DNA of 64,000 nucleotides from Sporomusaceae bacterium (GTDB lineage Bacteria > Bacillota > Negativicutes > Sporomusales > UBA7701): the NCBI GenBank assembly GCA_031460455.1, contig JAVKTQ010000006.1:124001-188000 (forward strand), written 5' to 3'. This document shows positions 25,068 through 32,477 of this stretch, piece after piece. A model generated the notes under the pieces. The model was not told the DNA's origin, searched no databases, and worked only from the letters and a program-made list of their open reading frames with translations. A program made the position numbers and the translations under genes. Every line of letters begins with the position of its first letter. Position 1 is the stretch's first letter.

Positions 25068-25727
25068 ATGACCAACAAATGGCAGAATTATTTCGACGAA
25101 AAAGCCGCCACCCACGGCGCCTCTGTCAAGGCGTCCGATTATTACGACGAGGCCAGCTTTTTCATGCAGCGGGACAATATTCTCCGCTGGCTCGGCGACC
25201 TGAAAGGCGCTTGCATTCTCGACGCCGGCTGCGGCGTCGGCGCTTTCAGCGAGCCGCTCGTCGCCGCCAACACCGTGCATGGCGTCGATTTCTCGGCCAA
25301 GAGCCTCGAACACGCCGCCGCCCGCGGCCTCAAGACCCAGGTCGGCGACCTCGCCGCCCTGCCGTTCACCGACGGCTTGTTCGACCTGGTACTATGCATC
25401 GGCGTCATCCAGCTTATCGACGACCATCTGCCTGTGCTGCGCGAGCTGGCCCGCGTCACCAAGCCCGGCGGCGCGCTGCTCGTCCAGACGCTCCACCGCG
25501 GCTCGCTCCAGCGCAAGCTGCTGGCGCTGTTCGAAAAGAGCCACAAATTTGATAAGATGTACGCCATGGATGCCCTGGCCGCCGACTTTGCGGCCTGCGG
25601 CCTGGAGGACCCGGAGTTTCTCAAGCTCTACCACCCTTTCACCTTTGTCACCACCGGCGGGGCCGGGGAGTTGGGCGATTTCCTCTGCACCTCGTTCGCG
25701 CTGAAAGGACGGAAAAAGCGTGGCTGA
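25068..25727 (+). CDS. Class I SAM-dependent methyltransferase
   Basis: This 219-residue cytoplasmic enzyme has SAM-binding motif I ACILDAGCGVGAFSEPL (about 48-64), GVDFSAKSLEHAAARGL as motif II, VGDLAALPFTDGLFDLVLCIGVIQLI as motifs III/IV, and LARVTKPGGALLVQT. The ATG at 25068 is preceded by CCGGAGGACGAT; the upstream open frame overlaps the FemAB-like gene out of frame and is ignored. In this operon it could methylate a sugar, but the acceptor is unknown. Its stop overlaps the next gene's GTG by eight bases. Confidence 0.88.
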   Translation: MTNKWQNYFDEKAATHGASVKASDYYDEASFFMQRDNILRWLGDLKGACILDAGCGVGAFSEPLVAANTVHGVDFSAKSLEHAAARGLKTQVGDLAALPFTDGLFDLVLCIGVIQLIDDHLPVLRELARVTKPGGALLVQTLHRGSLQRKLLALFEKSHKFDKMYAMDALAADFAACGLEDPEFLKLYHPFTFVTTGGAGELGDFLCTSFALKGRKKRG

Positions 25728-26610
25728 GCGGCCGTTCGCCAACCTGCTGACCTTCGACACCGAAGAATGGTACCACGCCAATTATGACGATATCGACCCC
25801 GCCGCCCTGCGCGGCCGAGGCTCGAACTTCCCCGCCCAGGTGGACGCCCTGCTGGCGATGTGCGCCGAAGCCGGCGCAAAAGCCACCTTTTTCGTGCTGG
25901 GCGCTGTCGCCGAGGACCACCCGGCGGTCGTCCGCGCCATCGCCGCCGCCGGCCACGAGATCGCTTCGCACGGCTACGGCCACGCCCTGGCTTACCGCCA
26001 GACGGTGGCCGAGTTCGCCGCCGATGTCAGGAAGTCGGTCGCTATCCTCGAAGACGTGACAGGCGCGGCCATCCGCGGCTACCGTGCCCCGTCGTGGTCG
26101 ATCGTCGCTGCGAACCACCACTACCTCGCCGCCCTGGAGGAACTCGGCCTGATTTACGACGCCAGCATCTTCCCGGTCCGTACCTTCCTGTACGGCATCC
26201 CCGACGCCCCGACCCATATCCACCACCCGGTCGTCGCCGGGCGGAGCCTAAAGCTCTGGGAGGTCCCAACCTCGGTCGTCCGTTTGGCCGGGCGCAATAT
26301 CGGCTACTCGGGCGGCTTCTACTTCCGCCTCTTCCCCGGATTTTTCGTCGAATACGCCATCCGCCGCGCCAACCGCCGCGGCCAGCCGGCGATCGTATAC
26401 CTCCACCCCCGCGAGCTCGACCCCGGCGAACGCCGCCTCGCCCTGCCCGCCAAGGAGGCCTTCATCCACTACCACGGCATCGGCGGCACACAGGGCAAAC
26501 TTGCGGTGCTGCTGGACAGGTTCAGGTTTACGTCGGTGATTGACCACCTGAAAACGATAGACCCGTCGATAAAAGAAGCCCGCCTGCCGGGCACTAAGAA
26601 ATCCATATAA
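25720..26610 (+). CDS. Polysaccharide deacetylase, XrtA/PEP-CTERM-locus type (DUF3473 C-terminus)
   Basis: This 296-residue NodB enzyme has LTFDTEEWYHANYDD (catalytic acidic motif, about 8-22), ATFFVLGAVAEDHPAVVRAIAAAGHEIASHGYGHALAY (metal His pair, about 50-85), GYRAPSWSIV (about 118) and a C-terminal DUF3473-like part (TSVVRLAGRNIGYSGGFYFRLFPG, then YLHPRELDPGERRL). This arrangement is characteristic of the deacetylase of exosortase-associated exopolysaccharide loci. It starts at GTG 25720 with AAGGACGGAAAAAGC upstream. It has no signal peptide, so it may act in the cytoplasm or at the membrane face. It is the last gene of the operon, and a terminator follows. Confidence 0.88.
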   Translation: MAERPFANLLTFDTEEWYHANYDDIDPAALRGRGSNFPAQVDALLAMCAEAGAKATFFVLGAVAEDHPAVVRAIAAAGHEIASHGYGHALAYRQTVAEFAADVRKSVAILEDVTGAAIRGYRAPSWSIVAANHHYLAALEELGLIYDASIFPVRTFLYGIPDAPTHIHHPVVAGRSLKLWEVPTSVVRLAGRNIGYSGGFYFRLFPGFFVEYAIRRANRRGQPAIVYLHPRELDPGERRLALPAKEAFIHYHGIGGTQGKLAVLLDRFRFTSVIDHLKTIDPSIKEARLPGTKKSI

Positions 26611-26625
26611 AGAGTGGAACGTTAA

Positions 26626-26651
26626 AACAGGCTGCCATATGGCAGCCTGTT
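26626..26651 (+). terminator. Terminator of the glycan operon, possibly bidirectional
   Basis: An 11-bp perfect stem AACAGGCTGCC / GGCAGCCTGTT with an ATAT loop lies 16 bases after the operon's last stop, between it and the convergent iron permease gene. Confidence 0.7.
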
Positions 26652-26711
26652 CGGTATATTAAATGGCATATTCTTCCGATGAGCCGCGGATGTATTGTCA
26701 ACCGGTCCCGG

Positions 26712-27560
26712 TCAAGCCTGCATCCCCTGTAGGCATGGGGTTTTGCGCAACGACCAATGCCTGATAAATAAGAGCAGCATCGACACGGTATAGCCGTATT
26801 GAGCTATTAGTTGTACCCATTCCGGCCTTGAGTACCATCCCAACAGCACATTGAGCGGCAACCCAACAGCGCCGGCTTTATGATCGAGTATTGTCTTCGA
26901 CAGATCGAATACCCTTGTAAGCAAGATGCTATCTTTGGCAATATAGCCAGAATCTTTCATCGCGGAGAGCCCCTCGTGAATCCCATATCCTAACAGATAG
27001 CCGGCTTGGATGATCAGATATACCAGCGTCAAACCGAAGAGTACCTTCAGATTAACCTTCACAAGGGCCAGAGATATAAGTACCGTAAGCACAAGGGCCG
27101 CAGCAATTCCACCCAGGACCGGAATCACAGGATATTGGCCGGCAAAAGCAAATATGCTTATCTCCACACCTTCGCGAGCTACCATAACCAGAGCGATTAC
27201 CAGTATTCCCAGTGGGGAGAGGTTCTCATCAACCGACGTCCTTATATGCTCCGCCATGTCACGCCCGTTCTTTATCATCCAAAGGATGAAAGTCGTCACG
27301 AGCCCGAGGGCGACTAAGCTTGCTCCACTCTCCCAAATCTTTGCCATGATTCCGGCTGTACCGACCAAACCTTCGAGCGCGTTCAGGATGGCCCCAAAGA
27401 GCAAGGATACAGCGACTCCGCCGAACACTCCGTAAAAGACATACTTTCGCAGCGACTGCTGACCCAGCTTATCGAGGCAACGAAAAATTATCGCGACAAC
27501 GAGGAACGCTTCCAGCCCCTCTCTGAAACCCATTATAAGCCCGGGAAACAATTGTGACAT
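26712..27560 (-). CDS. FTR1-family high-affinity iron permease
   Basis: This 282-residue inner-membrane protein has seven hydrophobic helices and two REGLE-type iron-binding motifs, REGLE (residues 13-17) and REGVE (about 130), that are diagnostic of the FTR1/EfeU family. It takes up iron across the cytoplasmic membrane. The start MSQLFPG is set by AGGAGGAAAAGAA; a longer frame reads through the Fur-box region. Its promoter region holds a strong Fur-type palindrome, so it is probably iron-repressed. It uses more A/T-ending codons than the surrounding genes and stands alone without EfeO/EfeB partners, which suggests lateral acquisition. Confidence 0.92.
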   Translation of the reverse strand: MSQLFPGLIMGFREGLEAFLVVAIIFRCLDKLGQQSLRKYVFYGVFGGVAVSLLFGAILNALEGLVGTAGIMAKIWESGASLVALGLVTTFILWMIKNGRDMAEHIRTSVDENLSPLGILVIALVMVAREGVEISIFAFAGQYPVIPVLGGIAAALVLTVLISLALVKVNLKVLFGLTLVYLIIQAGYLLGYGIHEGLSAMKDSGYIAKDSILLTRVFDLSKTILDHKAGAVGLPLNVLLGWYSRPEWVQLIAQYGYTVSMLLLFIRHWSLRKTPCLQGMQA

Positions 27561-27577
27561 TTCTTTTCCTCCTATTT

Positions 27578-27596
27578 GAGAATGATTTTCAATATC
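27578..27596 (-). promoter_or_regulatory. Fur box of the iron permease gene
   Basis: GAGAATGATTTTCAATATC matches the 19-bp Fur consensus GATAATGATAATCATTATC at 15 of 19 positions and lies 18 bases upstream of the start codon. Confidence 0.75.
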
Positions 27597-27710
27597 ATTA
27601 TATAACTGGATTGTATATTCTGTCAAGACTCCTTACAGTTTCTGAAAATCCGCTGCGCCATAAAGACTCGCATTGAGGCAGCCGTTCCGATATACGCCGA
27701 TTACAAAGCC

Positions 27711-27737
27711 AAAACCGGCGACATAATCGCCGGTTTT
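27711..27737 (-). terminator. Terminator, probably of cooS
   Basis: An 11-bp perfect stem AAAACCGGCGA / TCGCCGGTTTT with a five-base loop is followed by TGGCTTTG on the minus strand. It is the first terminator downstream of cooS beyond repeat copy D. Between it and the Fur box (27597-27710) I see nothing else. Confidence 0.55.
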
Positions 27738-27800
27738 CGAAATTACCCTCTTTAACTTAGCCTCTTCGTCGAATACGCGGGCTTCAATCATTTAATCTCA

Positions 27801-28034
27801 GGTTGCCTAGAAAGGTCCAGATGCAAGGCGCACCGGAGGCTGACACCACCGTTTCCTCCGCGACAACGTTTGTAGCGTTGTTTGCACGGGATGGGTTCAA
27901 CGGCATCGCGCGTACACGGAACGTACGCTGAGGATGGCAACTGAGGAGCAAGTGCGGAGTTCTTGGTGCTTTAGCACCTAGAACGACGGCCTGCCCCTTG
28001 CGGGTACGCCGCAGATGGGCCTTTATCGGCAACC
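27801..28034. repeat. Interspersed structured repeat, copy D (longest)
   Basis: This is a 234-bp copy with ends GGTTGCCTAGAAAGGTCC and, inverted, GGTTGCCGATAAAGGCCC. It keeps the core AGATGCAAGGCGCACCGG, the apical GCGTAC-N7-GTACGC palindrome and GCAGATGGG, but carries about 110 extra bases in two places, including a hairpin CTTGGTGCTTTAGCACCTAG. It lies directly after the cooS stop. Confidence 0.75.
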
Positions 28035-28035
28035 G

Positions 28036-30174
28036 TTAGTGCACCGGCCCGGCGGAGAGGCCGAGCTCCTTACGCTTTTGTTCGATATGGTTGACGTAGA
28101 TGTCGACGGTTTTGTCGGCCGACAGTTCGACCATGAGTTTGCCGAGGCCGAGGGTTTCGGTGGTTTCGGTGAGGGTTTTGACGACAAGGTCGCTGCCGGT
28201 GACGGAGGGCACGGGAGCGACGTGGACAAGCCAGCCGAAGGCGATGGCGGTGCAGGCGTCGGCGACGGCTTTCTGCTCTAGGTATTCGGGGGCGCCGATG
28301 ACGAGCGGCAGTTTGTTTGTGTCGACGCCTAGGGCGTCGGCGAGTTCCATGGCGGTGTGGGTCATTTTGCCGATGTCGACGCAGGCGCCGTAGGAGAGGA
28401 CGGGCGGGATGGCGAGGGCCTGGCAGACGGCTTTGAGGCCGGGGCCGCATTCCTCGGCCGCCTGGGGCCGGGTGAGGCCGGTGTATTCCATGACCGCCGA
28501 GGTGCAGCCGCCGGCGAGGACGAGGATGTCTTTGGCGATGAGCCCTTTGGCGATGCGGAAGATGTTGCTGCCGCCCTGGCCGTAGCGGGCGGTGGTGCAG
28601 CCGACGACGGTGGCGATGCCGCGGATGCTGCCGTTGACGATGGCGTCGAGCAGGGGCTGCCAGGTGCCGCCGAGGGCGGCTTTGATGGGCTCGGTGCTGA
28701 AGCCGACGGTGCATTCGGTGGTGTATTGCGGGACGTAGATTTCGCGGTTTTCGGCCTTGCGGCGGCTATAGGCCTCGATGGACATGTCGAGGATCTTGCC
28801 GGCCTGCTCGGCCATCCGCTCGGGGATGAATTCAACGGTTTCGGTGCCGGGCAGTTTGATGACTTCGTGGGTGCTGACCATGGTGGCGCCGAACCGCTTG
28901 GCGTAAAGCGGCAGAGTGGGCACGGTGCAGTTGTAGTCGAACATGAAGACGTCGACGCAGCCGGTGGCGAGGAGGTATTCCTCGGACAGCCATTCGCCTT
29001 CCTGGCCGCCGTAGGCGGACATGTCCTGGGTGCCGGAATAGTTCATGAGCTGCTGGCCTTCGCAGACATGTCCGAGGACCTGGATGCCGGATGCGCCGGC
29101 GGCGCGGGCCTTGTCCTGCCACTCGGACCGCGAGGCGAGCTCGATGACGGTGTGGGCGACGAGGGGCATGTGGCCGTTGGCGATGATGTTGATTTTGGCC
29201 GGGTCGAGGAGGCCCATGTTCTGGCGGGTGGTGTGGATTTTCTGGGTGCCCATGAGGATTTCCTGGAGGATGTCGAGGGCGAAGAGTCCCTGGTATTCGT
29301 TGATGATGCCGAGCCGCACGGAGGTGAGGAGGAAGTCGACCGGATCGGCATTGAGGTTGGTCATGCATTTGGTCTGAGCGAAGGCGACCTCGCTGTTGCC
29401 GCCGCCGGGGAAGAGTTTGAGTTTGCGCCACAGCTCTTTGCGCTTGGCAGGGGCGAAGGCTTGGACCATGGCGGCTTCTTCGTAGTAGGGCCGCCCCATG
29501 TCGGTGAGTACCCAGTCGGCGAAGGTGCGGGCGACTTTGTTGACGTCCTGTTTGCTGTTGAGGCCGGCCATTTCGGCGTATTTGAGGAGCTTGTCGGGGT
29601 CGCGGATAGTGAGGCCGCTTTCCGGGGATTCGGCGGCGGCTTTGAGGGTGCGGGCCGCCTGCTGGGCGTGGAAGATGTTGGCGGCGGCGCCGATGGTGAC
29701 GTGGCGGTAGACGAAGTTGCGGGCGACCATGACGTGGGCGTCGACGCCGCAGGCGCCGCGCGGCACTTTGGGGTTGATGCGGCAGGGTCCCTGGGCGCAG
29801 AGCTGGCAGCTGAGGCCCGCGGTGCAGAAGGAGCAGCGGATCTTTTCCTGCTGCTGCCAGCGGTCGAAGACGTTTGTCAGTCCCTGGGCGTGGACGTGCT
29901 GGTACATTTCGCGCATCGCCGGATCGATGATGATGTTGAGGGGATAGCCGGCCTCGCTCTGGTCGTGGGTGCGGATATGTTCGCGCTGCCAGGCGAATAC
30001 CCCCGTCGCCGGCGGCGATTTTGTTATGTCGTAGTATTTGCGCGCGTTGGCATGGACGTCGAAATGGGCGTCGGGGTCGTTGCTGCCGCTGGCGTCGCCC
30101 CGCCCGAGCACCGATTCGACGTCACCCTTACTGACGTCGTCGGTGCTGGTGATAAGCTGCTGTCGGTCGGACAC
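28036..30174 (-). CDS. cooS: Anaerobic carbon monoxide dehydrogenase catalytic subunit CooS
   Basis: This 712-residue Ni-Fe-S enzyme interconverts CO and CO2 in the cytoplasm. The B/D-cluster cysteines lie in CSFCTAGLSCQLCAQGPCR and GACG (Cys114, 117, 123, 126, 131, 142). C-cluster ligands appear in order: His in IANGHMPLVAHT, then Cys in HVCEGQQ, DYNCTVP, VVGCTTARYGQ, AGGCTSAVM and YGACVDIGKM, with the catalytic Lys region PEYLEQKAVADACTA. It has an N-terminal extension of some 90 residues beyond the usual start and a B/D motif unlike the common GLCCRxCxxGPCR. It starts at GTG after AGGAGGAATCGAT. No cooC, cooF, hydrogenase or acetyl-CoA synthase gene is adjacent, so the electron partner is unknown. 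Confidence 0.93.
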   Translation of the reverse strand: MSDRQQLITSTDDVSKGDVESVLGRGDASGSNDPDAHFDVHANARKYYDITKSPPATGVFAWQREHIRTHDQSEAGYPLNIIIDPAMREMYQHVHAQGLTNVFDRWQQQEKIRCSFCTAGLSCQLCAQGPCRINPKVPRGACGVDAHVMVARNFVYRHVTIGAAANIFHAQQAARTLKAAAESPESGLTIRDPDKLLKYAEMAGLNSKQDVNKVARTFADWVLTDMGRPYYEEAAMVQAFAPAKRKELWRKLKLFPGGGNSEVAFAQTKCMTNLNADPVDFLLTSVRLGIINEYQGLFALDILQEILMGTQKIHTTRQNMGLLDPAKINIIANGHMPLVAHTVIELASRSEWQDKARAAGASGIQVLGHVCEGQQLMNYSGTQDMSAYGGQEGEWLSEEYLLATGCVDVFMFDYNCTVPTLPLYAKRFGATMVSTHEVIKLPGTETVEFIPERMAEQAGKILDMSIEAYSRRKAENREIYVPQYTTECTVGFSTEPIKAALGGTWQPLLDAIVNGSIRGIATVVGCTTARYGQGGSNIFRIAKGLIAKDILVLAGGCTSAVMEYTGLTRPQAAEECGPGLKAVCQALAIPPVLSYGACVDIGKMTHTAMELADALGVDTNKLPLVIGAPEYLEQKAVADACTAIAFGWLVHVAPVPSVTGSDLVVKTLTETTETLGLGKLMVELSADKTVDIYVNHIEQKRKELGLSAGPVH

Positions 30175-30282
30175 ATCGATTCCTCCTCGCATTGTACTGG
30201 CTTTAGTCTGCGACGGGAGGCTTTTTTTATGCTTCACTTTACATAAATTACCGGCTTGGCGGCGACAGGGTTGTGGCGGCAA

Positions 30283-31191
30283 ATGGCGAATATGTCAATA
30301 AATTATGTAAGGTGGGGAGTAATTTTGGCAATTACGCTGCAGGCCTGGCTGCTGACCCTGGTGTTCTTCGTTTCGTTGACAGGCACGGCGGCGGCGGGCG
30401 ATTTGTCGCTCGGCGTGTGGCCGGCGACCGGTTCGCAAATGTGGCGCATCTCTTTTCCGGCGAACGGGGCGTCGGAGCTTTACTACCCCCACGCCAGTAC
30501 ATATCTGACCGCCAGCTATGAGAGCAAGGCGCCGCACCTGAGCAGGCTGCGGGTGGAGGGCGGGCTGGCGAACGGCGTCAAAGCGGCGACCGGCAGCGAT
30601 TCGGACTGGGATTATACGAAAAGTTCGAGTCTGTGGTACTACGGCGAGTTCAAGACGACGGGCAAGAGCGCCTTTATCAATGTGGACTGGGTGAAACCGG
30701 GGGGCGCGAATCACGAGTATTTCATCGGCTACGGTTATCGGCAGAACGCTTTTCGCATGACGGACGGCGTGTACTATGTGGAGAACTATGCCGCTCAGAG
30801 TCCCCCTCACACGCTGGCCGGCCTGGACTCGACGTATACCGCCACATACCAGGGGCCGCATATCGGGGTAAAGGGCCGGTCGCCTATATCGCCGCGGGTG
30901 AGCGTGGTCGGGTCGGTGGCCTATTCCCCCCTCTCGCTCGCCCAGGGACACGGCTGGTGGAATCTCCGCAGCCTGGATTTCGACCACACCGGCGCGGCGC
31001 AGATGGTCGACGCGTACATAGGTCTCCGTTACGCCCTCGGCAGCAAGCAGGCCGCGGCGGTGACCGCCGGCTACCGCTACCAGTACATGAGCCTCTACCA
31101 CGGGACGGAGAATACGAGCGCCGATATTTCCTGGGATAAGGCGACGAGTGTGCAGAAGGGGTTCTATTTCTCAAGTGAGTTCAAGTTTTAA
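30283..31191 (+). CDS. Omptin-like outer-membrane beta-barrel protein
   Basis: This 302-residue precursor has an N-terminal signal peptide (about 36 residues, ...LVFFVSLTGTAAAG). The remainder is rich in alternating aromatic strands (SELYYPHASTYLTASYES, SSSLWYYGEFKTTGKSAFINVDW, EYFIGYGYRQNAFRMTDGVYYVENY) and ends FYFSSEFKF, the C-terminal Phe signature of outer-membrane barrels. GSDSDWDY and later QGPHIGVKGR and RYQYMSL recall omptin-like barrels; protease activity is not shown. It supports a diderm cell. The start is uncertain: ATG 30283, ATG 30292 or a TTG at 30325 with AAGGTGGGGAG upstream. Confidence 0.8.
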   Translation: MANMSINYVRWGVILAITLQAWLLTLVFFVSLTGTAAAGDLSLGVWPATGSQMWRISFPANGASELYYPHASTYLTASYESKAPHLSRLRVEGGLANGVKAATGSDSDWDYTKSSSLWYYGEFKTTGKSAFINVDWVKPGGANHEYFIGYGYRQNAFRMTDGVYYVENYAAQSPPHTLAGLDSTYTATYQGPHIGVKGRSPISPRVSVVGSVAYSPLSLAQGHGWWNLRSLDFDHTGAAQMVDAYIGLRYALGSKQAAAVTAGYRYQYMSLYHGTENTSADISWDKATSVQKGFYFSSEFKF

Positions 31192-31194
31192 ACA

Positions 31195-31220
31195 AAAAGA
31201 ACGCCAGACGGCGTTCTTTT
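31195..31220 (+). terminator. Terminator after the outer-membrane protein gene
   Basis: A perfect 11-bp stem AAAAGAACGCC / GGCGTTCTTTT with an AGAC loop is followed by CGTTTTT, three bases after the stop codon. Confidence 0.85.
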
Positions 31221-31245
31221 CGTTTTTGCTAACTGGAGACAAGCC

Positions 31246-31371
31246 GGCGACCGTTCAGAAGTGCCCAGATGCAAGGCGCACCGGAGGAGCGAGCCGCGCC
31301 GCGTACTCGGATGTACGCAAGCAATCGCTCCGAGGAGCAACGAAGCAGATGGGTGCTTATGGACGGTCGCC
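31246..31371. repeat. Interspersed structured repeat, copy B
   Basis: This is a 126-bp element between convergent genes. Its outer arms GGCGACCGT/ACGGTCGCC are perfectly complementary but differ from those of other copies. It keeps CAGAAGTGCCCAGATGCAAG, a nested stem GGAGCG/CGCTCC and the apical GCGTAC-TCGGAT-GTACGC. Its right end encodes the final residues (GDRP) and the TAA stop of the TerC gene. Confidence 0.8.
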
Positions 31372-32025
31372 GCGCACCGTGGGACGGTCTTTGAGGAAAT
31401 TGAACGCTACGACTGCGGCGGCGAAGACGCCGGGGACGGCCCAGTGGAGGAAGGGGTAGGCCGTGGCGAAGTTTTGGGCGGCCGGGTCGGCGAGGAGCAT
31501 GTCGCCGGCCGTCCAGCCGAGGAAGGCGGCGCCGACAACGACGATGGCCGGCCAGCGCTGCATGAGCATGGTGATGAGGGCGCTGCCCCAGATGATGATC
31601 GGGATGCTGATGGTAAGGCCGATGACGAGGAGGCTGATGTTGCCGCGCGAGACGCCGGCGATGGCGATGACGTTGTCGAGGCTCATGACGAGGTCGGCGA
31701 CGAGGATGGTTTTGACGGCGTCCCAGAGGTTGCCGGCCGCCTCGACATCCTCTTCGGCATTATGGTCGTCGGCAACGAGCTTGATGGCGACCCACTGGAG
31801 GAGAAAACCGCCGGCGATCTGGAGGTAGGGCACTTTGAGGAGCAGCACGGCGACGAGGGTGAGGATGATGCGCATGCCGACGGCGCCGGCGCCGCCCCAC
31901 AGGATGGCCTGGCGCTGCTGCTGGGGAGGCAGTTTCCTGCTGGCGAGGGCGATGACGAGGGCGTTGTCGCCGCTGAGGAGGAGGTTGATCATGATGATGC
32001 TGAAGAGGGCGGTCAGATACTCCAT
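31357..32025 (-). CDS. TerC-family integral membrane protein (YjbE-like)
   Basis: This 222-residue protein has seven hydrophobic helices and the two Asp-containing motifs of the TerC family, NLLLSGDNALVIALASRKLP (about 14-33) and VADLVMSLDNVIAIAGVSRGN (about 108-128). Members export metal ions, mainly Mn2+, or metallate exported proteins. The ATG follows AAGGCAGGTGATCAT. The gene's 3' end runs into repeat copy B, whose terminal bases supply its stop codon, and repeat copy C lies directly upstream. I looked for a Mn2+ (yybP-ykoY) riboswitch in the leader and did not see one. Confidence 0.9.
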   Translation of the reverse strand: MEYLTALFSIIMINLLLSGDNALVIALASRKLPPQQQRQAILWGGAGAVGMRIILTLVAVLLLKVPYLQIAGGFLLQWVAIKLVADDHNAEEDVEAAGNLWDAVKTILVADLVMSLDNVIAIAGVSRGNISLLVIGLTISIPIIIWGSALITMLMQRWPAIVVVGAAFLGWTAGDMLLADPAAQNFATAYPFLHWAVPGVFAAAVVAFNFLKDRPTVRGDRP

Positions 32026-32044
32026 ATGATCACCTGCCTTCTAC

Positions 32045-32219
32045 GGCCGTTGATAAGCGCCCATCTGCGTCGTTGCGACTCGTTTGCTTGCTAGCGTACA
32101 TCCGAGTACGCGGCCGGACGCCTGCGCCATCCATGGCGCGTCCGGCACTAGGCCCGTCCGGGGCCGTCGTCGCGGCGCAAGCCTCGTCGCGCCTTGCATC
32201 TGGGCACTTCTGAACGGCC
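32045..32219. repeat. Interspersed structured repeat, copy C (inverted orientation)
   Basis: This 175-bp copy lies in the opposite orientation to the others. Its ends GGCCGTT/AACGGCC pair perfectly, followed by GATAAGCGCCC against the inverse of GGGCACTTCTG. It keeps the GCGTACATCCGAGTACGC palindrome and carries about 55 extra bases forming a hairpin (CCGGACGC...GCGTCCGG). It lies in the leader region of the TerC gene. Confidence 0.78.
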
Positions 32220-32252
32220 TAAGTCTTTTTGAATGTCCTTTGTTGTAAAACG

Positions 32253-32284
32253 AAAGAACCATCACTGCGCGGCGACGGTTCTTT
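32253..32284 (-). terminator. Hairpin in the TerC-WrbA intergenic region
   Basis: AAAGAACC/GGTTCTTT arms (8 bp) flank a 16-base loop and are followed by CGTTTTAC on the minus strand. No recognisable gene ends here. The remainder of 32285-32477 holds a TATAAT (32336-32341), a GCGGGG...CCCCGC inverted repeat (32348-32384) and the leader of wrbA, but no supported gene. Confidence 0.35.
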
Positions 32285-32477
32285 TCTGTTGGTCCGTTAT
32301 TATTGTTCCCGGCATAAAGACGGGCATGAACGGGATATAATGCCTTAGCGGGGCAAGTCTGCATCAGCAAGCATTTTTCCCCGCCATCCGGAAAATATTC
32401 GGCAGGAAGCGACTCAAAACGGGACGAACGAATTAAATAATACCTGTAGTGCCGATAATTGCTAAGGAGGCGATAAT

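Noticed and set aside
21296-26610. A complete PEP-CTERM/exosortase EPS locus
   Set aside because: Only two accessory-type proteins are present; exosortase, PEP-CTERM substrates, polymerase and chain-length genes are missing from the window.
32026-32260. A yybP-ykoY (Mn2+) riboswitch ahead of the TerC gene
   Set aside because: The leader is occupied by structured repeat copy C, and the conserved riboswitch loops are not present.
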